Below are positions 9,077 through 17,858 of a stretch of DNA of 64,000 nt, piece after piece (positions within the stretch are counted from its first letter, which is position 1; each line of letters starts with the position of its first letter). The notes beneath the pieces were generated by a model. That model did not search any database. It had not been told where the DNA came from and was given only the letters and a program-made list of their open reading frames with translations. A program made the translations under genes and the position numbers. The stretch is from Candidatus Jettenia caeni. GTDB taxonomy: Bacteria; Planctomycetota; Brocadiia; Brocadiales; Brocadiaceae. The stretch covers positions 404,686 through 468,685 of the forward strand of contig BAFH01000002.1 in NCBI GenBank assembly GCA_000296795.1, given 5' to 3'.

Positions 9077-10363
9077 TCAAAAATACACAATAACAGATGC
9101 CAGAAACAGGTGCTCGTTAAGGTCAAAATGAGTATCCTCAATGGTTCTGCCAAAATCTTCCCCTTCTACGTCATTCGCCCATCGGAATTGGTATGCACCG
9201 TCAATACTGAATCTTTTGAAGGCAACACCGCTTCCCACACTAAAGCCATATACGTCTGTAGGATCATCCAGGGATGGACGGGGGTCGTAAAAAATTCCGC
9301 CACGCAAGGGAATAATCATCTTTTGTCTGAATATCAGATATTCTGTGCCACACCGTATTGCATAGGTATCATCAATACCTCTGTCTGTTGATACATTGCC
9401 CAGAGGCCGGGTTTTTTCTCCCCGATCGTTCTCTTGCTGAAAGCTTGACCAATCAGTCCACGTCACATCCATAGAAAAGGATAATGCATCATTGTACCGG
9501 AAGCCCAAGCCAGCGCCAAAGGACATGGGAAAATCTATCTCCAAATGTTCTCTAAAATGCGTTGATTCTGTTTGCGTTCCAAATTCATCGGTTAGACTGG
9601 ACACCCGGTCTTGTACATGATCAACATCTGCCGTATACGGGGAATGAAAAACAGCGCCAAAGGTAAGGAGCTTATCCTCTTTTTCCCACACATCCAGAAG
9701 CATACCTGCTGTTACGTTTACTGCCTGAAAATTTTTAAATGTCTCCTCTTCATCTAAAGAACCGCTAAAAGGCGAGCCAAAAAACGTGCCATTCCTTTTC
9801 TGTCGGAATGTTTCCCTCCAGGCAAAATCGTCAAAAAATTCATCGGTATAGATATTTACTGCTATACCGAGTGATAATTTTGGTAGTATTTGTATAGCGA
9901 TGGCAGGTGTCAGAGCGCCCACGCCACCCTTTGATTCAAAATCGGTTGATACATCCTCAATAAATTCGAGATCCGGAATCTCAAGTATCTCATTAAAATC
10001 AATCTGCATATGAAAATCGTATTTCTGCTGATAATTCAAATCACCCCGAGACACATCTTCATTGCCCAGTGAAAATAACCCACTGTTTCCCGGATTAAAA
10101 TCCTGTTGCGTATATAAAAATGAACCAACCAGGGAAAATTCTGGTCTTTCTAGTTGTATCAAACCGCCAGGATTCCACGATGCCGCCGTGGCATCATCAG
10201 CAACTGCGATAAAAGCACCGCCCTGTCCTAAAGCTCTGGCGCCTGACCCAACAGGAAGGGGAGTCGCATTAATAGGCGGGGTAATCTGGGCAAAAGAGGT
10301 TTTGGTTAATAACGTGGAGAAGGGAATAAATATCAATATGAATAGAAAGTATTTCAATCTCAT
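9077..10363 (-). CDS. FadL/OmpP1-family outer-membrane channel
   Basis: A 428-residue outer-membrane beta-barrel of the family that carries fatty acids, hydrocarbons or other hydrophobic compounds across the outer membrane. It has a signal peptide (residues 5-25, ending SFAQ), then the family's plug-region signature: GARALGQGGAFIAVADDATAA followed by SWNPGGL. Alternating strands fill the barrel, and the protein ends in the aromatic strand VIVYF used for outer-membrane insertion. GGAAAGGAAG upstream could serve as ribosome-binding site. It implies a real outer membrane. The transported compound is unknown. Confidence 0.88.
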   Translation of the reverse strand: MRLKYFLFILIFIPFSTLLTKTSFAQITPPINATPLPVGSGARALGQGGAFIAVADDATAASWNPGGLIQLERPEFSLVGSFLYTQQDFNPGNSGLFSLGNEDVSRGDLNYQQKYDFHMQIDFNEILEIPDLEFIEDVSTDFESKGGVGALTPAIAIQILPKLSLGIAVNIYTDEFFDDFAWRETFRQKRNGTFFGSPFSGSLDEEETFKNFQAVNVTAGMLLDVWEKEDKLLTFGAVFHSPYTADVDHVQDRVSSLTDEFGTQTESTHFREHLEIDFPMSFGAGLGFRYNDALSFSMDVTWTDWSSFQQENDRGEKTRPLGNVSTDRGIDDTYAIRCGTEYLIFRQKMIIPLRGGIFYDPRPSLDDPTDVYGFSVGSGVAFKRFSIDGAYQFRWANDVEGEDFGRTIEDTHFDLNEHLFLASVIVYF

Positions 10364-10451
10364 ATCTGCACTTCCTTTCCTCTAAGTGGATTCAAGTTTG
10401 CATTGCAGGTTCGGGTTTACCTTCCCGTGTGTTCAGATTTATAACTCCCGC

Positions 10452-10476
10452 GGGTTCAGGTTTGTAACCTGAACCC
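10452..10476. repeat. perfect 25-nt palindrome, dispersed type
   Basis: GGGTTCAGGTT and AACCTGAACCC pair around TGT. Related but imperfect copies occur at 8439-8463 and at the outer ends of the IS at 4461 and 5990. No gene is seen in the 10364-10687 gap. Confidence 0.65.
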
Positions 10477-10648
10477 AATAGTTATAATACCGATTCAAGT
10501 TTGATTTTACTCCCGATGTTAGCAAATGATCACTTCCAATCCTCAAAACTCTCAACCTATTGTTTCCGCACTGGAGGTAATGAATTTTCAATCTTAGGCT
10601 GAACAACTCTTTAGAATTGCTATCCCAATCATATATTCTAGCGGGGAA

Positions 10649-10666
10649 GCAAGGCTAAAGCCTTGC
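10649..10666. repeat. GCAAGGCT/AGCCTTGC palindrome
   Basis: This short hairpin, in the wider form GTAGGGCAAGGCTTTAGCC..., recurs at 41629-41656 and 58679-58702, and as a half site at 13230-13243 and 1967-1976. It behaves like a REP-type intergenic repeat and here sits just behind the stop of the TPR/CsgG-like gene. Confidence 0.6.
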
Positions 10667-10687
10667 CCTACATTACCTCAATCTGTC

Positions 10688-12880
10688 TCATTTTGTTATC
10701 ACAAGGTCCTTCTTTTTTATCTTCTTTGTACCCTTCGTGCTTATTTTAGCAAATGAGGTATCGGGTTGTACCAGTACAACCCTGGCAATGGCGTCCAGAG
10801 GTTCTTTGAGCACAAAATCGCCTTCTTTTACTTTCCGAAATAAGAGCAGTTTCATCCCTAATTTAAGGCCGCTGGCTCCACCGGCATCGATATGGAATCC
10901 ATTCCCTGAAACCCGGATAACGTTCCCTTCTATCAAGGGAAACTGTCGTTTCATTTTGAGCGATAATCCGTGCACAAGCCAAGCAAGGTTTTTCATACTT
11001 TTATCCTCATCATACACATCGACATGGGCAAGCACCTGTGTTGTTTCTGTATCTACGAGTTGCAGCGTTATGGTAACACCTCTCAAGTCTTCCTCCACAG
11101 CACCAAAGAATATACCCTCGGCTGCATGGATTTTCCCGATCTTTACGGCCGTATCAGGAGAGGCAAGTTGCGTATTACTGATTTTTTGCTCACGGAGAAT
11201 TTCTGCGAGTCTCGCCTGATCCCTTTCCACAAAGTTGAATCTCTTCGGTTCTTCGTCAAATGCCTTGAGCAGCATAGAATAGAGGATTTCAGGTGACACC
11301 TCCCGCTCTGCAAATGCCCTCAGGGGCAGCCACGCAACGGTATACCGGGCATCCGTTTCCAGCAATTCAAAGGTCCTTTTGGTAATTTTTACCGGTGAGA
11401 GCTGCGTCTCATTTCCCTGGATATCAATGGCCCTGACGGTAACAACATTTTCCCCCATAGTAAGCGGCAATAAGTAATTGAAGAAGATGTGTTTGCCGGG
11501 ACGGATTTCTAATGGATATTGATTCACAAAGAGTTTGGCAACACCACTGTCATCATGCGCATCCATGCTAAAGAAGAGGTTTGCGTCATGGACAATGGCA
11601 GGTTTTAAATCGGTATGTACGACAGGAGGGATATTATCCGAAGCGGCACCTTGCAAATGAGTTGATCCTTTTTCCTCTTTCTCCATATCTTTGCTGGTAT
11701 AAGAAGAGGAAGAGGTACAGGGTGACAGCGCAGTAACTGCCTCGTGAGACGCTAAAAGACTCCTCGCCATATACCGGTCCATTTTGCCCGATGCAACCAC
11801 GAGAGGTGTATTTGTGCGGTCGGCATACTGCCTCTTGTTCAGGATGTCTTCCGGCCATAATAACAATGCCTTCCCACCGATCCGTTCCTCACCCCTTGTC
11901 TCATTTCCGGCCGCATCGATTACTTTCAATGAGATTTTATCCAGGCTCGTTACAATAATATCCTGTTTAAAATGCACCTCTTTGCCCGAAATGATGGGTA
12001 TCTCTGTATTGTTGATATAGAGACGTTTTGCGGCATGGTTATCCTCGATAATTCCCTGGATAGTAGCGGTGTGTTTACCGTCTCTTTTGGTCATTTGTAT
12101 ATCATCCAGATAGAGAATTGGCGGGTGCATATCCAGAATAAGGTTAAAATCCTGCCGGATACTCTTTCCCAGAAGGTCAAAGGCCTCAAGGCTTATCGTA
12201 TTTCTACCGGTATGAAGAAGAATATCTTCCTGAAAATATAGTCTCTTCTCAGCAAGTTCTACAAAAAGTCTCTTTCCGTGAATATACATATCGCCAACAT
12301 AGAAATCATCGGTGGTAAATCCTTTTAACTTTACCAGAGGCGTATTGACAACCATACCATCTGTATGAGAGGTAATTTTGATCTCCGGCGGTTTCTGATC
12401 TCTCCCCGTGAGTTTCAGGATTACCTCGTTACATTTATTTAAGTAGAATTTAGCCCTTGCAGAATCTTCTGTGGAAAGGGAGGTTTCAAGCTCCGCCTTC
12501 GCATCCTCGTATTTTTTCTGTTGGTAATAAACTATCCCAAGCTCACGATGGACAAAGTACTCCCAGAAGTGGAGTCCATAGCTTCTCGCCAAACGTTGAT
12601 CTTTGCTGCGAAGGCTGATAGATTTTTTAAAATCACGGACAGCCTCATCATAGTATCCCTCCTCGGCGAACCATCGTCCGCGGGCGTAATAGTTCCACCA
12701 CTTCCCTTTATAAAGATTGAAATCTTTGGCGATTTCTTCTTTTGAACGTCCCGGCTTGAAATAGTCCCGCCAGTTATCCGTACTAACCGGCGATACCGTT
12801 GCGCAGCTCACAAACGGTAAGGTAAATAATAGTATGGTAGTAATGTATTTGATTTTTTTATAGAGTATCTGTTTGCGCAT
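10688..12880 (-). CDS. TPR and CsgG-like domain envelope lipoprotein
   Basis: A 730-residue exported protein. A hydrophobic N-terminus ends in PFVSC (Cys near 26), so it is probably a lipoprotein. Residues about 60-155 form TPR-like helices (YYDEAVRDFKKSISL, YYQQKKYEDAKAELE). The middle (about 165-500) is a series of Ig-like beta-sandwich segments with recurrent LPLTMGENVVTVRAID-type strands. Residues about 515-650 (FVERDQARLAEILREQ, VDTETTQVLAHVDVY) form a CsgG-like domain, which also ends the caspase protein at 13476-15407. The role is probably in envelope structure or secretion. No specific function is recognised. Confidence 0.7.
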   Translation of the reverse strand: MRKQILYKKIKYITTILLFTLPFVSCATVSPVSTDNWRDYFKPGRSKEEIAKDFNLYKGKWWNYYARGRWFAEEGYYDEAVRDFKKSISLRSKDQRLARSYGLHFWEYFVHRELGIVYYQQKKYEDAKAELETSLSTEDSARAKFYLNKCNEVILKLTGRDQKPPEIKITSHTDGMVVNTPLVKLKGFTTDDFYVGDMYIHGKRLFVELAEKRLYFQEDILLHTGRNTISLEAFDLLGKSIRQDFNLILDMHPPILYLDDIQMTKRDGKHTATIQGIIEDNHAAKRLYINNTEIPIISGKEVHFKQDIIVTSLDKISLKVIDAAGNETRGEERIGGKALLLWPEDILNKRQYADRTNTPLVVASGKMDRYMARSLLASHEAVTALSPCTSSSSYTSKDMEKEEKGSTHLQGAASDNIPPVVHTDLKPAIVHDANLFFSMDAHDDSGVAKLFVNQYPLEIRPGKHIFFNYLLPLTMGENVVTVRAIDIQGNETQLSPVKITKRTFELLETDARYTVAWLPLRAFAEREVSPEILYSMLLKAFDEEPKRFNFVERDQARLAEILREQKISNTQLASPDTAVKIGKIHAAEGIFFGAVEEDLRGVTITLQLVDTETTQVLAHVDVYDEDKSMKNLAWLVHGLSLKMKRQFPLIEGNVIRVSGNGFHIDAGGASGLKLGMKLLLFRKVKEGDFVLKEPLDAIARVVLVQPDTSFAKISTKGTKKIKKKDLVITK

Positions 12881-13004
12881 ATATAACTTAATTTTTTTGC
12901 TTAGAGGTCATCCCAAAGCCTTAATTTGGTGTCTAGAATCATTTGAGATATAGCATATGTAAGGAGAGAAATTTCATATTTATGCAAGCCGATCCCAGGG
13001 GTGT

Positions 13005-13091
13005 CACTGACAAACTTTGTTTGTCAGTGTTTTGTAATCCATGTCCATGTGCATAGGTAAATAAGCACGGACAAACGAAGTTTGTCCGTGC
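13005..13091. repeat. pair of short perfect hairpins
   Basis: CACTGACAAA and TTTGTCAGTG pair at 13005-13029; GCACGGACAAAC and GTTTGTCCGTGC pair at 13065-13091. The second motif recurs as the outer arms of the hairpin at 13379-13431. They occupy the gap upstream of the TPR/CsgG-like gene. Confidence 0.65.
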
Positions 13092-13243
13092 CACCCGGTC
13101 TGGAATCCCAAAACCTCAATTTCGTATCTATAGGTAACTTAATAGGCCTTCGATAACTTTTATAACAGTAGTGGCAGGGCGCGCCTTGCCACTACAGAAT
13201 CGCTTTGAAATTCCTAAACGTAGAGATGTAGGGCAAGGCTTTA

Positions 13244-13260
13244 CAGGCTGTCCGAGAATT
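13244..13260. repeat. solo arm of the 119-bp MITE-like family
   Basis: These 17 bp are identical to the left arm at 1977-1993, and the identity extends about 10 bp further upstream (GCAAGGCTTTA). No matching right arm follows, so this is a truncated copy. Confidence 0.6.
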
Positions 13261-13313
13261 CAATCGGCCCACAAGTACCATACTAAATATTGTTGTTAGG
13301 TAAGTAGCACCCA

Positions 13314-13458
13314 TATGCGTTACCTTAAGAAGTAAAATAAACCTTACCTTGTGGCTATAACCGCATCTCTCAGATTGAGCACGGACAAACCATCCCTGTT
13401 CAAGACATACAGGAACAGGGTTTGTCCGTGCCACCCCGAATACTGTTTAAGGTAACGC
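13314..13458. repeat. second small inverted-repeat element with nested hairpin
   Basis: GCGTTACCTTAA at 13317-13328 pairs with TTAAGGTAACGC at 13447-13458. Inside lies a strong hairpin at 13379-13431 (GCACGGACAAAC...GTTTGTCCGTGC with CCCTGTT/AACAGGG). The element ends just before the stop codon of the caspase gene and could act as its terminator. An 80-codon open frame across it is not credible. Confidence 0.55.
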
Positions 13459-13475
13459 TTATGTAAGTGACACTC

Positions 13476-15407
13476 CTATAACTTCCGCTTAGCAGTAATC
13501 TTCTCTTTAATCTTTATAGCAACATCGTTAGCCACAGTCCTCAAATTTTCATCACCCTGAAAGGCATGCTCAAGGGTATCGACGAGGGTAGTTGTCGTAT
13601 CCACAATCTCCATTCTTAAGACAAGTCGGCTAGATGCCTCTCCGAGGGAAACTCCACCGAAGCAGAGGAAGGCCGCCCCTTGTATCTTTCCTAACTCTAT
13701 TCTGAATAACTCATCAGCAAGGACAGAACTGCCAAGCCTTTGCTCCCTTAAAATCTCTTCCTGAAATTCCAGGTCCCTCTCTACCACGCTCAAATCCTCT
13801 TGATCCAATAACGCATCGATGATTTTTTGACGGAGTTTTTCCATCTTACGTCTATTTGATAAAACCCCCATCTTCAAGCTGAATTCTTTAACAGATATAG
13901 GTATAACCCGTGGGACTTCTTCTGGCTTAGGGCTTTTTTCTCTTGTCTTTTTCGAGATCTTAGATTTATTCTCTTTCAACTGTTCCTTTGCCATAGATTC
14001 TAATTCTTTAATGAGCGTATCAATATTCTCCTTTGTCTTTTCTATATCTACTTTATTACGGGGAGATTCCGCATATTCCAGACTACGCATAGATTCAGTA
14101 TGTTCCAATTGCGTTTCATGCAAGGTGGCGGGGTTTGCCCTTGCGAGTTCACGTTCTTCAACATTGATCAATTCTATATATGCATCTGTCGTCTCGTCTG
14201 AATTAATAAAAACGATATCTGACACATCCGCGCAATTCCTCTTTTTTAATGTTATCGGATAGGTACCGCTCATGAGCTTAATATTCAAAGGGGTTGTACC
14301 AACTTCCTTTCCATCCACATATACCGATGCTCCTTCAGGATTTGTAGTAATTTGTAAGGTTCCCAGACATGGTATCTCAGTTATCTTCTCATTTTCTTTG
14401 AGAGAAGTTTTCACACCGGGAAATCCAAGAGGGAGGTTGTTATCGAAATTACCCGATGTATCGGGATGTTGGGTGTTCTGTGTTGCCCGTTTTACCTTTT
14501 CCTCTAAAAAGTCGAATGCCTCCACAAGGGTCACAATACCATTTCTATTCCCCTCTTCATCTGCCTTCCCCTTCAGCCCTTCCAGCAAATAATAGGTAAA
14601 TACGCCATGTCCACCTCCCCAGAGATTAGATTCCATAGAGACCTCACTAGCCCGGCTGGCGCTCACTACCCCCCAACCTTCTCTCGTTGATTTCAGGGTG
14701 GAAAGTGCTACATTAACAGTATTTGAAACACCTCTCGTGCCTATGGTACTTGTAGTAAGCCCTGTGCCATGACAGACATCAGCAAAAAATACAAGTCTCC
14801 TGGAGGAGATATACCGCTTCATATCAGCATTCACATGTTCCATAAGATAAGCCGTTGCAGGTAAACTGTTGAGTTTACTATCATACGTCAACAAATAGAG
14901 GTCATCGGGTCGACCTGGTTCGGGTTCACCATGGCATGCCATAAAGATCATAACAAAATCAGAATCGGTTGCTTGCCTGAGAAAACCCGTAATGGCTAAT
15001 TTAATATTTTTAAGGGTTGCCTGATTGTTCTTTAACAGCAAAACATTTTCTTTATGAAAACTGCCGCCAACCGGGCTTGTTAGAAAATCATAAAAGGCCT
15101 GAGCGTCAGCATCGGCATATTTTAAATCGGGTATCTTTGGATCTTTATAATCAGATATACCAATCACAACGGCGTAACGCTGAATGCGCTTGTCCTCAAA
15201 GTATTGTTTCGGCGGTACTATGCCCCGGATGAGTTGCCTACTGGTGTGCACAATATCCCTGTCGTGTAATAATCTATTATTCTTTTGATTATCCGTAACT
15301 ACCTTTTCAGCGCTTTGAGAAAATACTGAGGTACTAAAACTAAATAAAAATAAAGGCAATAGAAGGGGGATTAGATTTTTTGTCATGCGGGAGGGGTTAT
15401 TGCTCAT
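13476..15407 (-). CDS. secreted C14 caspase-like protein with PEGA and CsgG-like domains
   Basis: A 643-residue protein: signal peptide (LIPLLLPLFLFSFSTSVFS), then a peptidase C14 caspase domain at about 70-320 (RYAVVIGISDYKDPKIPDL; FMACHGEPE with His159; FADVCHGTG with Cys212). A PEGA beta-domain follows at about 335-380 (GTLQITTNPEGASVYVDGK), then a charged coiled-coil linker, then a CsgG-like domain (SVVERDLEFQEEILREQRL) related to that of the TPR lipoprotein downstream. The ATG at 15407 follows AAAGGA; an ATG at 15386 is the alternative. The His-Cys dyad is intact, so it is probably an active envelope protease. Confidence 0.82.
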   Translation of the reverse strand: MSNNPSRMTKNLIPLLLPLFLFSFSTSVFSQSAEKVVTDNQKNNRLLHDRDIVHTSRQLIRGIVPPKQYFEDKRIQRYAVVIGISDYKDPKIPDLKYADADAQAFYDFLTSPVGGSFHKENVLLLKNNQATLKNIKLAITGFLRQATDSDFVMIFMACHGEPEPGRPDDLYLLTYDSKLNSLPATAYLMEHVNADMKRYISSRRLVFFADVCHGTGLTTSTIGTRGVSNTVNVALSTLKSTREGWGVVSASRASEVSMESNLWGGGHGVFTYYLLEGLKGKADEEGNRNGIVTLVEAFDFLEEKVKRATQNTQHPDTSGNFDNNLPLGFPGVKTSLKENEKITEIPCLGTLQITTNPEGASVYVDGKEVGTTPLNIKLMSGTYPITLKKRNCADVSDIVFINSDETTDAYIELINVEERELARANPATLHETQLEHTESMRSLEYAESPRNKVDIEKTKENIDTLIKELESMAKEQLKENKSKISKKTREKSPKPEEVPRVIPISVKEFSLKMGVLSNRRKMEKLRQKIIDALLDQEDLSVVERDLEFQEEILREQRLGSSVLADELFRIELGKIQGAAFLCFGGVSLGEASSRLVLRMEIVDTTTTLVDTLEHAFQGDENLRTVANDVAIKIKEKITAKRKL

Positions 15408-15741
15408 AGTTGTGTTATCCTTTACAAATTGAGTGATACGATCAAACTCAGGAAAAACCAACAGTGAATGATTAAAAAAGCAACATTATATTGTTATATA
15501 GTAGCAAAAAAAGTACCATGCATATTGTTACTCCTCTATATTTCCCATGTTACCACCGTATGCTCTCGTTCTTTCTGTTTCCTGAACAGAAATACTTAAT
15601 ACTTATACCTGACGAATGAAGGTAAAAAAGCACAAGATACTGCATAATTGATCTTTATCACGAAATGATGCAATTACTTTATTCTAAGTAACAAAATTTC
15701 CTTATAAAGTAATTTTCTTTTATGAGACGTTTTAGCTTAAA

Positions 15742-15811
15742 TGATACAAAAGTGTCTCACGAGACACTTTTGTCTTGGGACACTTTTGTATCATGAGACA
15801 CTTTTGTATCA
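15742..15811. repeat. nested GACACTTTTGT hairpins
   Basis: TGATACAAAAGTGTCTC at 15742-15758 is the reverse complement of 15795-15811, and the inner ACAAAAGTGTCTC/GAGACACTTTTGT makes a second, near-perfect 28-nt palindrome at 15746-15773. The motif GACACTTTTGT occurs three times in one direction. It lies about 340 bp upstream of the caspase start; apart from repeats the 15408-16122 gap has no gene. Confidence 0.7.
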
Positions 15812-15937
15812 GATGAATCTAATATTCGAGGAATTTTTCTCTTATGAATAAAGAGTATTCATTTGACCCAGTCTGAGGGTTCTCCCCTACCATGATCCAA
15901 CAATATTTTGTGTAACTATAGGCATATTGGCCGGTGA

Positions 15938-16055
15938 CAGGTTGTCCGAGGATTAGGATTTTTAAAATTAGCATACAATATATTATGCTTGTAAAGTATG
16001 ATATACACAATAAATGGTGTCTTTAAAATTCTTAACTGTATTCTCTGACAGCCTG
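15938..16055. repeat. MITE-like element, diverged copy
   Basis: CAGGTTGTCCGAGGAT at the left and ATTCTCTGACAGCCTG at the right repeat, with mismatches, the arms of the element at 1977-2095. The length (118 bp) and AT-rich core agree too. Confidence 0.6.
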
Positions 16056-16122
16056 GCGAGGATTGACAAGACCACTTCTTGAAGACATTCACCAGTACTT
16101 ACACAACGCTATAGTTCTTCCT

Positions 16123-16233
16123 GTCATTCCCGAACGTCTTTATCAGGAATCCAGCGGGGGGAAGAAAACAGGAAAGGTACTGGATTCCCGATAAACTTGT
16201 TCTCGTGAAAACGGGGAAGCATTCGGGAATGAC
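16123..16233. repeat. GTCATTCCCGAA-type dispersed palindrome
   Basis: GTCATTCCCGAA at 16123-16134 pairs with TTCGGGAATGAC at 16222-16233, and inside GGAATCCAG pairs with CTGGATTCC. This type of REP-like intergenic repeat is widespread in bacteria. It lies directly behind the stop of the membrane protein gene. Confidence 0.65.
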
Positions 16234-16247
16234 AAACAGAAGATTGT

Positions 16248-16985
16248 TTATATCTTTGTTTGCCCTCTATCCTCATTTTGAGGGAATCTAATCTGAGATG
16301 ATAATTCGTAATCTGAAATAAGATCATAAAACATATCCGGTTGTTTCTCCTTTAATTCGATTGCATAATCAAGAAATTTTCGGATACCGCCCCCCAATAT
16401 CTTTTTTACCTTCTCCATTATCAGTACCTTTTTTTCCGCCTCATAGATGAAAAGATTATCCGGGTTATTGTTTTTAAATAATTTTACGTCGTAGACAAAG
16501 TGCAAGATATAAATCATATCCTGAAAAATCTCTTCAAAATTATAAGTAATCGCCCGCTCTCTAAAATTATGCCATACATGTTCAGCTTTAACATACTCCA
16601 TAATCACCGGCTCCATTGTCTCCGGCGACTTATACTCTATCGTATTCGCTTCTTCTCGCATTTGCTTTAGTTCTTCTAAGGTTGCGTTTTTTATCTTTAC
16701 CATAGTTATTGCTGGAAATTTTAATGCATTGAAATTGGCGATAAAGAGATTCAGCATCTCCGAACGGAACAAGTAACTTTTTATGAACATAAGCATCCTT
16801 CGTTTTTCTTTTTTCTCCCGCCTTTCCAGAAATCTTTCTACGATAAAAATACCCACCAATATCTCAAGCGGTATCGCAGCAAGATGCATCATAAACTCCA
16901 GATGGGTCATATACTGAATAAGCAAGAAGAATAAGGAGGCGGCAATGAAGACGATATAGAATCCAGTATTTTTTGGGATTTTCAT
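16248..16985 (-). CDS. two-helix membrane protein, paralogue of the C-terminal half of the protein at 42565-44199
   Basis: A 245-residue protein with two N-terminal membrane helices (YIVFIAASLFFLLIQ and MMHLAAIPLEILVGIFIVE) followed by a long helical cytoplasmic domain. It aligns over its length with residues about 300-525 of the GAF-sensor protein at 42565-44199: shared segments include AAIPLEIL, KKIL.GGI.KFLDY and ELKEK.PDMFY. The ATG at 16985 avoids overlap with the upstream gene, whose stop is 11 bp away. No known domain is recognised; the pairing suggests a signalling or membrane-anchoring module. Confidence 0.7.
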   Translation of the reverse strand: MKIPKNTGFYIVFIAASLFFLLIQYMTHLEFMMHLAAIPLEILVGIFIVERFLERREKKEKRRMLMFIKSYLFRSEMLNLFIANFNALKFPAITMVKIKNATLEELKQMREEANTIEYKSPETMEPVIMEYVKAEHVWHNFRERAITYNFEEIFQDMIYILHFVYDVKLFKNNNPDNLFIYEAEKKVLIMEKVKKILGGGIRKFLDYAIELKEKQPDMFYDLISDYELSSQIRFPQNEDRGQTKI

Positions 16986-16995
16986 GAGAGCGGTA

Positions 16996-17856
16996 TTACG
17001 GATTTTCCCCGATAATCTCTGCAAGTGTTTCCTTTGCCAGTTCCCGAACGGCATCATCCTGATCGTTCAGTGCATTTTTAATTGACTCAATAGCAGATGC
17101 ATCGCCTACAGCTCCTAAGGCCTCTATTGCACTCTCGCGTACGGAAGGCTTCTGGTCTTTCAAGGCAAGTGAAAGAGGCTGGATAATACTGCTATCACCG
17201 ACCGTCAACAAGGCGTCAATAGCACTTAAGCGAACATCTTCATTTGCATCGTTCGTCAACACCTTTGATATAACTTCTACAGCCTTTTTATCCTTGCTTT
17301 CTCCTAAAGCGATAATTGCCTCTTCTCTCTTTTCGGCATCTTCATTCTCCAAGGCATCCTTCGCAAGAGAATCGAAAGAAACCATCTCTCTATCATCTCT
17401 CTCCGTAAACTGTTGATGTCTTTCCTGAGGTTCTTCTATTTCATCCATGAAGAATTCGTTGGATTTGCTGGCACCAATGACACAAAGCTTCCCTTCTTGT
17501 ATTTCACGAGGAGCGTAAATAAATGCATAATTTTTATCTTTAAGGATCTTATGAATTCCTTCACGAATAGGTATATCTTGAAATTCTATCGTAACGGCTT
17601 CGCCGCTTAGTTCATGAACCCATATCTTGGATTTACTTTGCGACATGATCTCTTTTAGTACCTCTTTTAATGGAGAATTTTTTAGCTTTGCCGATAATCG
17701 TCCATCGCTGAACCTGATGCCAAAAGCTTCTTCTTCTGCCGGCGTCTCTGCCCGGAGGATCTGATGCGGGTTACCAGGAGAAGCAAGCAAAAACACGAGC
17801 GCCGTAAGAATACCAACAAAGACAGCCTTTTTTATTCTGTGGTAAAAAGTAATCAT
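16996..17856 (-). CDS. exported HEAT-repeat protein with secretin/TonB short N-terminal (STN)-like domain
   Basis: A 286-residue protein. A signal peptide or anchor covers residues about 10-28. Residues about 45-125 resemble the STN fold (ISFSDGRLSAKLKNSPLKEV-like pattern, then VTIEFQDIPIREGIHKIL). Residues about 160-280 are HEAT or PBS-lyase-type repeats of about 31 residues (AIIALGESKDKKAVEVISKVL, AIDALLTVGDSSIIQPL, AIEALGAVGDASAIESI). The pair of modules suggests a periplasmic scaffold. It lies 2 bp after the phosphomannomutase gene and is in one operon with it. Confidence 0.75.
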   Translation of the reverse strand: MITFYHRIKKAVFVGILTALVFLLASPGNPHQILRAETPAEEEAFGIRFSDGRLSAKLKNSPLKEVLKEIMSQSKSKIWVHELSGEAVTIEFQDIPIREGIHKILKDKNYAFIYAPREIQEGKLCVIGASKSNEFFMDEIEEPQERHQQFTERDDREMVSFDSLAKDALENEDAEKREEAIIALGESKDKKAVEVISKVLTNDANEDVRLSAIDALLTVGDSSIIQPLSLALKDQKPSVRESAIEALGAVGDASAIESIKNALNDQDDAVRELAKETLAEIIGENP

Positions 17857-17858
17857 AG

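Noticed and set aside
9110-9391. 93-codon plus-strand frame opposite the FadL-like gene
   Set aside because: It lies entirely antisense to a strong outer-membrane protein gene and shows no domain; a shadow frame.
13005-13431. Possible CRISPR array from repeated ACGGACAAAC motifs
   Set aside because: The copies are inverted hairpins with irregular spacing, not direct repeats with uniform spacers.
13192-13434. 80-codon minus-strand frame upstream of the TPR lipoprotein gene
   Set aside because: It spans the MITE arm and the GCACGGACAAAC hairpins; the translated sequence is only repeat-derived.
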